DNA of 64,000 bases from Nonomuraea thailandensis. GTDB lineage: Bacteria; Actinomycetota; Actinomycetes; Streptosporangiales; Streptosporangiaceae. Below are positions 15,597 to 23,613 of the stretch, piece by piece; position 1 is the first letter of the stretch; every line of letters begins with the position of its first letter. The stretch is from positions 11,301,001-11,365,000 of the forward strand of contig NZ_JAMZEB010000002.1 in NCBI RefSeq assembly GCF_024172165.1, read 5' to 3'. A program made the position numbers and the translations under genes. Below the pieces are notes generated by a model. That model saw only the letters and a list, made by a program, of their open reading frames with translations. It was not told the origin of the DNA and did not search any database.

Positions 15597-16091
15597 TCAG
15601 CGCTTGCGGCCGGTGCGGGGACGGGAGGGGCGCTCCGGCGGCAGCACCTCCACCGACGTCTTGCGGATGTGGTCGTAGACCAGCGAGGTGCGCACGTCGG
15701 CGATGTTGCGGTGCCGGGAGACGTGGTCGAGCACGAAGTCGCGCAGGTGCCCGGCGTCCCGCACGCCGACCTGGATGATGAAGTCGTCACCGCCCGACAC
15801 GACGAACACGGCCAGCGTCTCCGGCAGCGCGGCCACGTAGTCGCGGAAGCCCTCCACGGCCTCGCGGATCTTGGGGTGCAGGCGTACGTTGATCAGCGCC
15901 TGCACCGGCCGGCCGATCGCGTCGAGGTTGACCTCGGCGTGGAAGCCCTCGATGACGCCGGACGAGCGCAGCGAGCGCACCCGCTCCAGGCAGGTCGAGG
16001 GGGCGATGCCGAGGTGCTCGGCCAGCTCGCGGTTGGTCTGGCGGCCGTCGCGCTGCAGCTCGGCGAGGATCGCCGTATCTAGTTCGTCCAC
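15597..16091 (-). CDS. Lrp/AsnC-family transcriptional regulator
   Basis: 164-residue feast/famine regulator. The N-terminal helix-turn-helix (ILAELQRDGRQTNRELAEHL, then APSTCLERVRSL) is followed by an RAM (ACT-like) effector domain (INVRLHPKIREAVEGF ... FVVSGGDDFIIQVGV). The C-terminal tail is basic. It is divergent from the DUF2000 gene; a perfect 8-bp-arm palindrome lies between them and is the likely binding site, so it probably regulates itself and the neighbour. The effector is presumably an amino acid, as in the family, but which one is unknown. Confidence 0.93.
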   Translation of the reverse strand: MDELDTAILAELQRDGRQTNRELAEHLGIAPSTCLERVRSLRSSGVIEGFHAEVNLDAIGRPVQALINVRLHPKIREAVEGFRDYVAALPETLAVFVVSGGDDFIIQVGVRDAGHLRDFVLDHVSRHRNIADVRTSLVYDHIRKTSVEVLPPERPSRPRTGRKR

Positions 16092-16110
16092 GTACGCATC
16101 TTGGCACGGG

Positions 16111-16131
16111 TTTCCGAATTATCTTCGGAAA
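16111..16131. promoter_or_regulatory. Lrp-type operator
   Basis: Perfect inverted repeat TTTCCGAA-TTATC-TTCGGAAA in the gap between the Lrp and DUF2000 genes, 20 bases upstream of the Lrp start. The AT-rich centre and arm size fit an Lrp dimer site. Confidence 0.7.
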
Positions 16132-16205
16132 TACCGCTTCCTGGTTGGTGAAACGGCGGTCGCGGTGTGACCCTTCTGGGACAACTTCGGAGGAGGGATC
16201 CGTCG

Positions 16206-16658
16206 ATGACCGTGCTGGACGAGCTCGAACGCCGTACCGATCTGCCCACCAAGGAGCTCGCGATCAAGTGGGTGATCGTGATCGACCGCGACCTGCCCAG
16301 GGGGCTGCAGGCCAACGCCGCGGCCTGCCTGGCCGCCTCCGTCGCGGTGGCCGTGCCGGCGATCGTCGGGTCGGGCGGGCAGGACGCCTCCGGGCTCCCG
16401 CACGCCGGGCTGCCCTGGACGGGGTGCACGGTGCTGGGAGCGCCGGCCGCGATCGTGGGCCGGATCAGGAAGGACGCCGCCGGCGAGCCCGGCCTGGTGG
16501 TGACCGACATGGCGGCCATCGCGCAGCGGACGAACGTCTACGACGACTACCTGGCCGAGCTGGCGCGTACGGAGGAGCCGCCGTACTACGCGGTCAGCCT
16601 CTTCGGGCCCCGGCCGATCGTCGAGCGGCTCACGGGGCGGCTGCCGCTGCTTCGGTGA
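16206..16658 (+). CDS. DUF2000 family protein
   Basis: 150-residue protein of the DUF2000 family, a small alpha/beta fold of unknown function. Recognisable features are KWVIVIDRDLPRGLQANAAA near the N terminus, the GCTVLGAP turn and PYYAVSLFGPRPIVERLTG at the end. ATG 16206 is chosen because GGAGGAGGG sits directly upstream. Its divergent placement from an Lrp-family gene, with a shared palindrome, suggests Lrp control and a link to amino acid metabolism, which is inference only. Confidence 0.8.
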   Translation: MTVLDELERRTDLPTKELAIKWVIVIDRDLPRGLQANAAACLAASVAVAVPAIVGSGGQDASGLPHAGLPWTGCTVLGAPAAIVGRIRKDAAGEPGLVVTDMAAIAQRTNVYDDYLAELARTEEPPYYAVSLFGPRPIVERLTGRLPLLR

Positions 16659-16671
16659 GCGAGCGGACCTC

Positions 16672-17325
16672 TCACGAGACGCCCGGCAACAGCCTGGCCG
16701 CGAGCAGGACCGCGAAGCCGATCAGCGCCGCACCGCACGCCGCCTCCAGCACCCGTACGGCCACCGGCGGCAGCGCCCTGCGCAGGACGGCGATGAGCCC
16801 CGCCGAGACGAAGCACCAGGCGAGGGACGAGGTCATGAACCCGGCGAAGAACACGGCCAGGCTCCCGGCCCCCGCGTCCTCACCCAGCACGGCGCCGACC
16901 GCCCCGGCCGCGCCCGACCAGTACACGACGTTCCAGGGGTTGCCCAGCGACATGGCGGCGCCGACGGCCACCGCACCCCGGCTGGAGCGCCCGCCTGCCG
17001 GCGGCTCCTGGCGGCCTTCGGCGGGCGCGGGCCCGGGCCGGGGAAAGGCGGCGTCGCGCAGGCCGGTCAGCCCGAGCCAGGCGAGCAGCAGGCACCCGGC
17101 GACCGTCATCGGCACCCGCAGCACGGGGACCGCGAACAGCGCCCCGACGCCCGCCAGCCCGAGCACCGCCCACACGGCGTCGCCCGCCAGCGACCCGGCC
17201 TGCACCGCGAACGCCGGCTTGAACCCGCCCCGCACCCCTCGGCGCAACGACTCGCTGAACACCGCGCCGGGCGCCGCGTTGAACACCAGCCCGATCCAGA
17301 GGGCCAGCGTGAAGATCTCGGACAT
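16672..17325 (-). CDS. LysE/RhtB-family exporter
   Basis: 217-residue inner-membrane exporter of the LysE superfamily, which releases amino acids or similar small molecules. The family signature is visible at the N terminus (FNAAPGAVFSESLRRG, matching the PGP-containing motif with a variant A-P-G), followed by five or six hydrophobic helices and a charged loop around residues 95-120. SLGNPWNVVYW is typical for helix 4. ATG 17325 gives the family N terminus. It lies just downstream of the AraC gene on the same strand, a common regulator/exporter pair. Confidence 0.87.
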   Translation of the reverse strand: MSEIFTLALWIGLVFNAAPGAVFSESLRRGVRGGFKPAFAVQAGSLAGDAVWAVLGLAGVGALFAVPVLRVPMTVAGCLLLAWLGLTGLRDAAFPRPGPAPAEGRQEPPAGGRSSRGAVAVGAAMSLGNPWNVVYWSGAAGAVGAVLGEDAGAGSLAVFFAGFMTSSLAWCFVSAGLIAVLRRALPPVAVRVLEAACGAALIGFAVLLAARLLPGVS

Positions 17326-17362
17326 GGCGTCCACTCTGTCGGCGGGGGCGGGCGGCGTCTTG

Positions 17363-18205
17363 TCAGATGTTGACGGCCCGGTAGCGGCCGGGCGTGATGG
17401 CGTACGCGGCGGTGAAGTGCCGGTGGAAGTGCGCCTGGTCGGCGAACCCCAGCCCGTGGGCCACCTCCGCGACCCCCAGCCCTCCGCGCAGCCGGCGGCG
17501 GCCCTCGGCCAGCCTCGCCTGGAGGTGCCACGCGTACGGCGGGCAGCCGGTGGCCCGGGTGAAGGAGCGGACGAGGTGCTCCCTGGACATCCCGGCCTCG
17601 CCGGCGAGGTCGGCCAGCCGCGGCGCGCTGGACAGGTCGGCCCGCAGCCGGTCCAGCACGGCGGCGATCCTGGCGTCCCCCGGCTCCGGCTCGGGAGAGC
17701 GCCGGGCCTGGGCGGGGGCGGCGAGATCGAGCAGCCGGAGGAGCACGAGCACCAGCCGCTCCTCGACCAGAGCGACGGCCTCGTCCCGGCCCGGGCCGGC
17801 ACCGGGAGGGCCAACCGGGCCGGGGTCGCCACTCCTCGTCACCGCCAGGCGCCCGGCCGCCCGGAGCAGTTCGTTCCGTAGCCGGGGAGCGCGGACGACG
17901 GATCGCGAGAAGTCGGGGGGCGGGCCGCCGACCAGCGCGCCGAGCACGTCCGGCGGGACGTACCAGCTCACGCAGGTGAACGCCGCCCCTTCGGGGGTCC
18001 GCGTGGTGCAGGACTGGACCTGGCCCGGGTTGTACGCGGTCACCTCGTCCAGATCGACCTCGAACGAGGACCGGTCCAGCCGCACCCGCTCCCGCCCGCT
18101 GACGTTGACGCTGATGACGTACTCGTCGTGGCTGTGCCGGGCGAACCCGCCGGACGCCGGGGTGACGACGGCGAGCTGGGTGCCGTTCACGTCCCTGACC
18201 TGCAT
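17363..18205 (-). CDS. AraC-family transcriptional regulator
   Basis: 280-residue regulator with an N-terminal cupin-type sensing domain (FARHSHDEYVISVNVSGRER) and a C-terminal AraC double helix-turn-helix (about residues 180-278: LADLAGEAGMSREHLVRSF and VAEVAHGLGFADQAHFHRHF). Family length is normal. The LysE-type exporter follows 37 bases downstream on the same strand, so it probably activates that gene in response to the exported compound. A Pro/Gly-rich linker sits between the two domains. Confidence 0.92.
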   Translation of the reverse strand: MQVRDVNGTQLAVVTPASGGFARHSHDEYVISVNVSGRERVRLDRSSFEVDLDEVTAYNPGQVQSCTTRTPEGAAFTCVSWYVPPDVLGALVGGPPPDFSRSVVRAPRLRNELLRAAGRLAVTRSGDPGPVGPPGAGPGRDEAVALVEERLVLVLLRLLDLAAPAQARRSPEPEPGDARIAAVLDRLRADLSSAPRLADLAGEAGMSREHLVRSFTRATGCPPYAWHLQARLAEGRRRLRGGLGVAEVAHGLGFADQAHFHRHFTAAYAITPGRYRAVNI

Positions 18206-18220
18206 GCCCGCAAGATTAGG

Positions 18221-19012
18221 TCACAGGGGAGGAACCAGGTCGAAGTAGCGGTCGAGCACGGCCTTGTCCCCGTGCACGGCCAGCGCTCCGGCCGGGATCC
18301 GCCGCCACAGGAACAACATCAGATCCGACGCCGTGCCCGCCAGCCCGACGTCGGAGGCGCCGCCGTCGCCCACCCGCACGTGCTCGCCGTCGATGCACAC
18401 CACCCACTCGCCCGGCCCGTCGGTCCGCAGGAACCGGAACCGCTCGCCCGCACCGGGCGGCGCCGGGAGCAGGGCGCGCCGGGCCGGCGCCATCACCTCG
18501 AACGTCTGGGTGACGGCGTCCACCGCGATCTCCTCGTGGATCGGGCCGGCCGCGCCGACGGCGTTCTCGGCGTCCCAGCGGTGCACGGCGGCCTCGATGA
18601 TCTGCATCCGCAGCCAGAACCCGACCGTGTGCTCCTGCGACCAGGTCCACGCGGGAGCGTCCGGCGGCAGCTCCCTGAACAGCGCTTCGAGCCGGTCGGC
18701 GCCCTCGTCGAAGGCGTCCAGCAGGGTCGGTGCGATCGGCCCGGGAGTCGGGTTCCGGCCGAGGACCGGCCAGCCCGCCGTGTCGGCGGGAAACTCCGTT
18801 CTGGCCAGCTCGGCCGGGTCCGGGGGCCCGTCGAGCCGGTCCCTGATGATGGCGGCCACGAACCGGTGCACCGCCGCCAGGTGGAACACCAGATCGGACA
18901 TCGTCCAGCCGGGGCAGGACGGCACGACGGGCGCGTCACCCGCCCGGGCGGCCTCGCGGGCGGCGGCGTGGAAGGCGCGTGCTTCCCGGTGGAAGTGTGC
19001 AACGGCATCCAT
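18221..19012 (-). CDS. Maleylpyruvate isomerase-type DinB-fold protein
   Basis: 263-residue protein of the actinobacterial TIGR03083/MDMPI family. The N-terminal four-helix DinB-like bundle shows VPSCPGWTMSDLVFHLAAVH, with the metal-binding His, and a second His in MQIIEAAVHRWDAE; a smaller C-terminal domain follows (FRFLRTDGPGEWVV). In characterised relatives this scaffold serves as a mycothiol-dependent transferase or isomerase, so mycothiol use is likely but unproven. ATG 19012 is chosen over GTG 19021. It ends 15 bases from the AraC gene start. Confidence 0.85.
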   Translation of the reverse strand: MDAVAHFHREARAFHAAAREAARAGDAPVVPSCPGWTMSDLVFHLAAVHRFVAAIIRDRLDGPPDPAELARTEFPADTAGWPVLGRNPTPGPIAPTLLDAFDEGADRLEALFRELPPDAPAWTWSQEHTVGFWLRMQIIEAAVHRWDAENAVGAAGPIHEEIAVDAVTQTFEVMAPARRALLPAPPGAGERFRFLRTDGPGEWVVCIDGEHVRVGDGGASDVGLAGTASDLMLFLWRRIPAGALAVHGDKAVLDRYFDLVPPL

Positions 19013-19143
19013 GCGTCTCACTGTGCCGCACGCGACCCCGGTCCGGCTGCCCGCCTGGGGCGAGCGTGGCGTCCCGACGCCTCAGAGCCGGGCGAGAGCG
19101 TCGAATTAGCATGGACGCGACCGCGGAGCGCTGGGGGAGAACG

Positions 19144-19794
19144 ATGAACGCCAGACCGGACGTTGTGATCTTCGATGTGAACGAGACGCTCATCGACATG
19201 GAGCCGCTGCGGGCCAGGTTCGAGGACGTGGGATTGTCGGGGGAGCAGATGCCGACGTGGTTCGCGAGCGTGCTGCGCGACGGTTTCGCGCTCACGGCGG
19301 CCGGTGGCTTCGCGGAGTTCGACCGGATCGCCGCGGACGTGCTCAAGGGGATGCGGTTGCAGGACAAGGCGGTGGATCACGTACTGAGCGGGTTCGCCGG
19401 GCTGCGGGTGCACCCCGACGTGCCGGACGGGCTGCGGAGCCTGCGGGAGGCGGGCATCAGGCTGTTCACCATGACGAACGGCTCGGCCCGGACGACCGCG
19501 GGATTCCTGCGCCGCGAGGGCCTGCTGGACCTGGTGGAGGCCACGCTGGACGTGAGCGGCCCGCGCGCGTGGAAGCCCGCCAGGGCCGCCTACGAGTACG
19601 CCGTGGGCCTGGCCGGCGTGGTGCCCGCCCAGGCGGCGCTGGTGGCCGTGCACCCGTGGGACGTCCACGGCGCCCAGCGGGCCGGCCTGTCGGGGGCGTA
19701 CCTGGACCGGCGCGGGGCGCCGTACCCGGGCGTGATGTCCGCCCCGCACCTCACGGCCCCCGACCTGCGCGCGCTGGCGGCCCTGTGGCGATGA
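19144..19794 (+). CDS. Haloacid dehalogenase type II (HAD hydrolase)
   Basis: 216-residue HAD-superfamily hydrolase of the L-2-haloacid dehalogenase type. The catalytic nucleophile is in FDVNETLID, motif II is TMTNGSA, the conserved Lys is in RAWKPARAAY and the acidic motif region is VAVHPWDVHGAQRAG. ATG 19144 lies behind GGGAGA; an ATG 33 bases upstream lacks a ribosome-binding site. Whether it really dehalogenates or acts on a phosphorylated compound cannot be told from sequence. It is divergent from the DinB-fold gene and convergent with the hydrolase gene. Confidence 0.9.
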   Translation: MNARPDVVIFDVNETLIDMEPLRARFEDVGLSGEQMPTWFASVLRDGFALTAAGGFAEFDRIAADVLKGMRLQDKAVDHVLSGFAGLRVHPDVPDGLRSLREAGIRLFTMTNGSARTTAGFLRREGLLDLVEATLDVSGPRAWKPARAAYEYAVGLAGVVPAQAALVAVHPWDVHGAQRAGLSGAYLDRRGAPYPGVMSAPHLTAPDLRALAALWR

Positions 19795-19798
19795 GGGG

Positions 19799-20575
19799 TC
19801 AGTGCCGCCGCAGGAAGTCCAGCACCATCGGGCTCGCCACCTGCCTGAACTCCTCGAAGTACGCGTGCCGCGCCCCCTCGATCATCCGCAGCCCGGCCCC
19901 CGGGATGCGCCCGGCCAGCAGCGGGGCGTTGGCCGCCGGGTTGAAGACGTCGTCGGTGCCGTGCACGACCAGCGTGGGCGCCGTGATGCCGGGCAGCGCG
20001 TCCCAGGCGTCGTGACCGGCGCTCGCGGCCAGGTGGCGGCGGCGGGCGTGCGCGGGCATCCGAGGGTCGCCGATCGTGCGGTACGGGCCGGGATGGGCGG
20101 CCAGCCAGGCGGGCGTGTACATGAGCTCCAGCAGCGCCCGCTCGGCGGCGGCCCGGTCCGGCTGGGCCAGCGACCTGCGCACCTCGTTGCTCCGCTCCAC
20201 CCCGTGGGCGCCGCCCGGCGAGCTGCAGCCGAGCACCAGCGCCCCGACCCGGGAGGGATGGTCGGCAGCCAGCCACTGGGCCACCCGGCCGCCCATCGAC
20301 GTGCCGTACACGTGCGCCCGCTCCACGCCCGCCTCGTCCAGCACGGCCAGCACGTCGGCGGCGAACCCGCGCGTGGTGTACGGCTCGTCGGGCTTGTCGC
20401 TGCCGCCGGTGCCGCGGTAGTCGAGGGTGATGGTCCGGTAGGAGCCGAAGTCGTCGCGTACGGAGTCCCACCAGCGGTGGTCGTTGGCCTGCCCCTGCAG
20501 CAGCACGAGAGGCTCTCCGTGGCCGCGGACCTGGTAGGACAGCTTCACGCCCTCTGGGGTGGTTGCGTAGGACAC
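19799..20575 (-). CDS. Alpha/beta hydrolase
   Basis: 258-residue alpha/beta-hydrolase. Visible landmarks are LVLLQGQANDHRWW (oxyanion region), the DYRGTGGSDKP block, the nucleophile elbow GTSMGGR (Ser), the acid in VVHGTDDVF, and the catalytic His in GARHAYFEE. It resembles 3-oxoadipate enol-lactonase-like and related esterases; substrate unknown. GTG 20575 is the only usable start in frame and no Shine-Dalgarno sequence is present, so the mRNA may be leaderless. It is divergent from the YCII/sigma factor operon, with 81 bases between. Confidence 0.87.
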   Translation of the reverse strand: MSYATTPEGVKLSYQVRGHGEPLVLLQGQANDHRWWDSVRDDFGSYRTITLDYRGTGGSDKPDEPYTTRGFAADVLAVLDEAGVERAHVYGTSMGGRVAQWLAADHPSRVGALVLGCSSPGGAHGVERSNEVRRSLAQPDRAAAERALLELMYTPAWLAAHPGPYRTIGDPRMPAHARRRHLAASAGHDAWDALPGITAPTLVVHGTDDVFNPAANAPLLAGRIPGAGLRMIEGARHAYFEEFRQVASPMVLDFLRRH

Positions 20576-20591
20576 GAATTCGATGGTGCCA

Positions 20592-20618
20592 TGTCCGGTG
20601 CGCTGCTCCGGCTCCGAC
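20592..20618 (+). promoter_or_regulatory. Possible ECF sigma promoter for YCII-sigma operon
   Basis: TGTCCG, 17 bases, then CGAC, 39 bases upstream of the YCII gene start. This approximates the TGTCGA/CGAC-type promoters reported for ECF42-group sigma factors, which autoregulate such operons. The -35 differs at two positions, so this is tentative. Confidence 0.35.
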
Positions 20619-20656
20619 GTCCCTGGTGAGAGCCCACGAGAGAGAGGACCACCCCG

Positions 20657-21073
20657 ATGAAGTACATGATCCTTTCGTACGCCTCCCAGCAGGACTACGA
20701 CGAGATGTCCGGCAAGGACGCCGGGCGCGGCGCCTGGTCGGAGGAGGAGCTGGCGGCGATGACGACGTTCATGACGGCCGTCAACAAGGAGCTGGAGGAG
20801 TCCGGCGAGCTGGTCGAGACCCGCGGCCTGGCGGCGCCGGTGCACACCCGCAGGGTCGGCCGGCGTGACGGGGTGCCGTACGTGACCGACGGCCCGTACG
20901 CGGAGACCCAGGAGGTGCTGGCCGGCTACTGGATCGTGGAGTGCGAGAGCTTCGACAGGGCCCTGGAGATCGCCGGCCGCCTGGGCCGGTGCCCGGGCCC
21001 CGAGGGTGCCTACGCCAACGCCTACGCCGACATCAGGCCCATCATGGAGTCGGCAGAGGACATGGGGTTCTGA
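20657..21073 (+). CDS. YCII-related (DGPF) domain protein
   Basis: 138-residue YCII/DGPF-domain protein with the motif TDGPYAETQEVLAGYWIVEC and the typical N terminus MKYMILSYAS. These small proteins form ferredoxin-like barrels and are the conserved genetic partners of ECF42-type sigma factors; their biochemical role is unknown. GAGAGAGGACC precedes the start. The sigma factor gene begins five bases after the stop, so the two form one operon. Confidence 0.92.
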   Translation: MKYMILSYASQQDYDEMSGKDAGRGAWSEEELAAMTTFMTAVNKELEESGELVETRGLAAPVHTRRVGRRDGVPYVTDGPYAETQEVLAGYWIVECESFDRALEIAGRLGRCPGPEGAYANAYADIRPIMESAEDMGF

Positions 21074-21078
21074 TCGCC

Positions 21079-22353
21079 GTGAGCGGATCCGAGGACCTGC
21101 TGCGCGAGCTGGCGCCGCAGGTCCTCGGCGCGGTCGTGCGCCGCTACGGGCACTTCGACCTCGCCGAGGACGCGGTCCAGGAGGCGCTGCTCGCGGCGGC
21201 CACGCAGTGGCCCCGGGACGGCGCGCCCGACGATCCGCGCGCCTGGCTCGTCACGGTGGCCGCGCGCCGCCTGACCGACCTGCTCCGCGCCGAGCAGTCG
21301 CGCCGCCGCCGCGAGGACACGGTCGCCGCCCGCGCGCTGCCGGACGACTGGTTGTCCCCGCCCGCCGACCGGCCGCGGCCCGCGTCGGACGACACGCTGG
21401 TGCTGCTGTTCATGTGCTGCCACCCGTCGTTGTCGCCGCCCTCGCAGATCGCCCTCACGCTGCGCGCGGTCGGCGGCCTGACCACGGCGGAGATCGCCCG
21501 CGCCTTCATGGTGTCCGAGGCGACGATGACCCGCCGGATCACCCGGGCCAAGCAGCGGGTCAAGGACAGCGGCGTGCCGTTCCGCCTGCCGAAGGCGGCC
21601 GAGCGCGCCGAGCGGACGGGCGCGGTGCTGCACGTGCTCTACCTGATCTTCAACGAGGGGTACGCCAGCACGTCGGGCCCCGACCTGCACCGGCCCGAGC
21701 CGGCGGCCGAGGCGATCAGGCTGGCCCGCATGGTGCACCGGCTGATGCCCGAGGACGCCGAGGCGGCGGGGCTGCTGGCCCTCATGCTGCTCACCGACGC
21801 CCGCCGCCCGGCGCGCACCGGCAGGGACGGCGCGCTGATCCCCATGGCCGAGCAGGACCGCACGCTGTGGAACGCCGCGTTCATCGCCGAGGGCGTCGAG
21901 CTCGTCACGAACGCCCTCTCCCAGGGCGCTCCCGGGCCGTACCGGCTCCAGGCCGCCATCGCCGCCCTGCACGACGAGGCGCCGACCGCGGAGGAGACCG
22001 ACTGGCCGCAGATCACGGCCCTGTACGGGCTGCTGATGCGCGGCTCCGACAACCCCATGATCGCGCTCAACCACGCCGTCGCCGTGGCCATGTCCCGGGG
22101 CCCCGAGGCCGGGCTCGGCCTGCTCGAAGGTCTCGCCGGCGACGACCGGCTGTCCGGCGATCACCGGCTGCACGCGGTCCGCGCGCACCTGCTGGAGATG
22201 TCCGGCGACGAGGAGGGCGCCCGCGCGGCGTACCAGGAGGCGGCGGAGCGCGCCATGAGCCTGCCCCAGCAGCGCTACCTGCGAGTCAGGGCCGCCCGGC
22301 TAGAGCCTGATGTGCCGGATCGTGATCGCGATCCGCCGCAGCCGGTGGCGTAG
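21079..22353 (+). CDS. ECF sigma factor with C-terminal extension (ECF42/SigJ-like)
   Basis: 424-residue extracytoplasmic-function sigma factor. Region sigma-2 (FDLAEDAVQEALLAAATQWP, about residues 25-45) and sigma-4 (LTTAEIARAFMVSEATMTRRI, about residues 138-158) are clear. A helical extension of about 230 residues follows (YLIFNEGYASTSG, LARMVHRLMPEDAEAAGLLALM, SDNPMIALNHAVA), as in ECF42-group proteins, where it replaces a separate anti-sigma factor. GTG 21079 follows the YCII stop by five bases. The last 54 bases overlap the convergent TmrB-like gene. Likely autoregulated. Confidence 0.93.
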   Translation: MSGSEDLLRELAPQVLGAVVRRYGHFDLAEDAVQEALLAAATQWPRDGAPDDPRAWLVTVAARRLTDLLRAEQSRRRREDTVAARALPDDWLSPPADRPRPASDDTLVLLFMCCHPSLSPPSQIALTLRAVGGLTTAEIARAFMVSEATMTRRITRAKQRVKDSGVPFRLPKAAERAERTGAVLHVLYLIFNEGYASTSGPDLHRPEPAAEAIRLARMVHRLMPEDAEAAGLLALMLLTDARRPARTGRDGALIPMAEQDRTLWNAAFIAEGVELVTNALSQGAPGPYRLQAAIAALHDEAPTAEETDWPQITALYGLLMRGSDNPMIALNHAVAVAMSRGPEAGLGLLEGLAGDDRLSGDHRLHAVRAHLLEMSGDEEGARAAYQEAAERAMSLPQQRYLRVRAARLEPDVPDRDRDPPQPVA

Positions 22354-22899
22354 CGGGCCGTCGGCATCGGCTGCCAGGCTCAGCCCGGCGCGGGCCGCGA
22401 TCCGGTCGGCGACCTGCGGCACCGTCAGCGTGTCCGTCTCGACCTGCTCGGCGAACCGCGGCGTGCGCAGCCGCTCCAGGCACCCGTCGAGCCTGGCGAC
22501 CGCGAACGCCTCCCGCTTGAGGCTGCGGCTCAGCGAACGCTCCCGCAGCCGCGCCAGCACCCTCTCGCGGTCGGCGACGAGCGCGAAGTGGCGCACGTCG
22601 TGGCCGGCCCCGCTCAGGCGGCCCAGGATCTCGTCGTAGTAGGCGGGCTCGACCAGCGTCATCGGCGCGATGACGACGCCCTGCTGCTCGCTCAGCACCA
22701 GGTCCAGCACCTCGAACACGCCCTGCCGCCAGGCCGGGTGCAGCTGGAAGTCCGAGCGCAGCGCGGGCGGGGTCATCCTGTGCAGGCCCATGCCGACGTG
22801 CTCGGGGTCGCACACCACGCTTCCCGGCAGCCTCCGGTGCAGCTCGTACGCGGTCTGCGTCTTGCCCACCCCGAACGGGCCGTTGATCCACACGAGCAT
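22300..22899 (-). CDS. TmrB-like P-loop ATP-binding protein
   Basis: 199-residue AAA/kinase-type P-loop protein. The Walker A motif is at the N terminus (MLVWINGPFGVGKTQTAYEL), closely resembling TmrB, the tunicamycin-resistance ATP-binding protein of Bacillus. Later motifs include VVCDPEHVG and APMTLVEPAYYDEIL. A resistance role is only a family-based suggestion. ATG 22899 is at the first residue of the usual N terminus. The 3' end overlaps the convergent sigma factor gene by 54 bases. It is divergent from the MerR gene, 60 bases away. Confidence 0.8.
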   Translation of the reverse strand: MLVWINGPFGVGKTQTAYELHRRLPGSVVCDPEHVGMGLHRMTPPALRSDFQLHPAWRQGVFEVLDLVLSEQQGVVIAPMTLVEPAYYDEILGRLSGAGHDVRHFALVADRERVLARLRERSLSRSLKREAFAVARLDGCLERLRTPRFAEQVETDTLTVPQVADRIAARAGLSLAADADGPLRHRLRRIAITIRHIRL

Positions 22900-22959
22900 G
22901 TGGCTCAGCTTAGGGCGGAAGGTGGTGGGATTTCCCGCCTTCAGGGGTCGAATGGGGCC

Positions 22960-23415
22960 ATGGACGACACGATCCCGATCGGCGAGGCCGCGCGCCTGCT
23001 CGGCGTCAATGCCTCCGCCCTGCGGTACTACGAGGAGCGCGCCCTGCTCGCTCCCGCCCGCCGCCGCCAGGGGCGGCGCGTCTACGGCAGGCAGGAGCTG
23101 CGGCGGCTGGTGTTCCTGCGCACGATGCAGCGGCTCGGCGTGCCCCTGGACACCGCGGGTGCGATGCTGGACGCGCCCGGCGAGCAGTGGCGCGCCGCGG
23201 TGCGGGAGCGGATCGGCGAGCTGGAGGCGGTGATCGCCCGCGCCAGGGTGGCGCAGGAGGTGCTCCGCCACGGGCTGCGCTGCCAGGAGGAACATCCGGC
23301 CGTGGAGTGCGAGGTCGCCGTCGGCATGCTGGACCGGCTCGTCGACGGTTGCACGTTCGAGCAACTGGCGGCGGAGCACGATGCGCGGTGGGCCGGGCTG
23401 CCCGCCGGAAAATAA
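22960..23415 (+). CDS. MerR-family transcriptional regulator
   Basis: 151-residue MerR regulator: winged helix at residues 5-75 (IGEAARLLGVNASALRYYEE, then RQGRRVYGRQELRRLVFL) followed by a dimerisation helix and a C-terminal segment with Cys residues (RCQEEHPAVECEV, plus one Cys in DGCTFEQL). The Cys spacing does not match a known metal-sensing subfamily. Divergent from the TmrB-like gene, its likely target or co-regulated neighbour. Confidence 0.88.
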   Translation: MDDTIPIGEAARLLGVNASALRYYEERALLAPARRRQGRRVYGRQELRRLVFLRTMQRLGVPLDTAGAMLDAPGEQWRAAVRERIGELEAVIARARVAQEVLRHGLRCQEEHPAVECEVAVGMLDRLVDGCTFEQLAAEHDARWAGLPAGK

Positions 23416-23581
23416 TCGTCGTGGCGGGGGAATGGATCCCGCCGGGGTGTGGTTACATATCTCGTGGCCGGTGTGCCCAGTGTCCCCGGGCCTCACCTAT
23501 TGCCTTCACGGAATACCGTTCGGCTGGAGCCGTGTTGTGCCTTTCGCCGAGAGGCGACACGCACACCGGTACGCACTCGTA

Positions 23582-23613
23582 GAGCGCCCGTCCTCCCCGG
23601 AGGGCGGGCGCTC
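23582..23613. terminator. Bidirectional hairpin terminator
   Basis: Strong hairpin between the convergent MerR and DUF5996 genes: 9-bp arms GAGCGCCCG/CGGGCGCTC, a T.G step, then an inner CCTCC/GGAGG stem with a two-base loop. It touches the DUF5996 stop codon and can serve both strands. No T-run. Confidence 0.7.
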
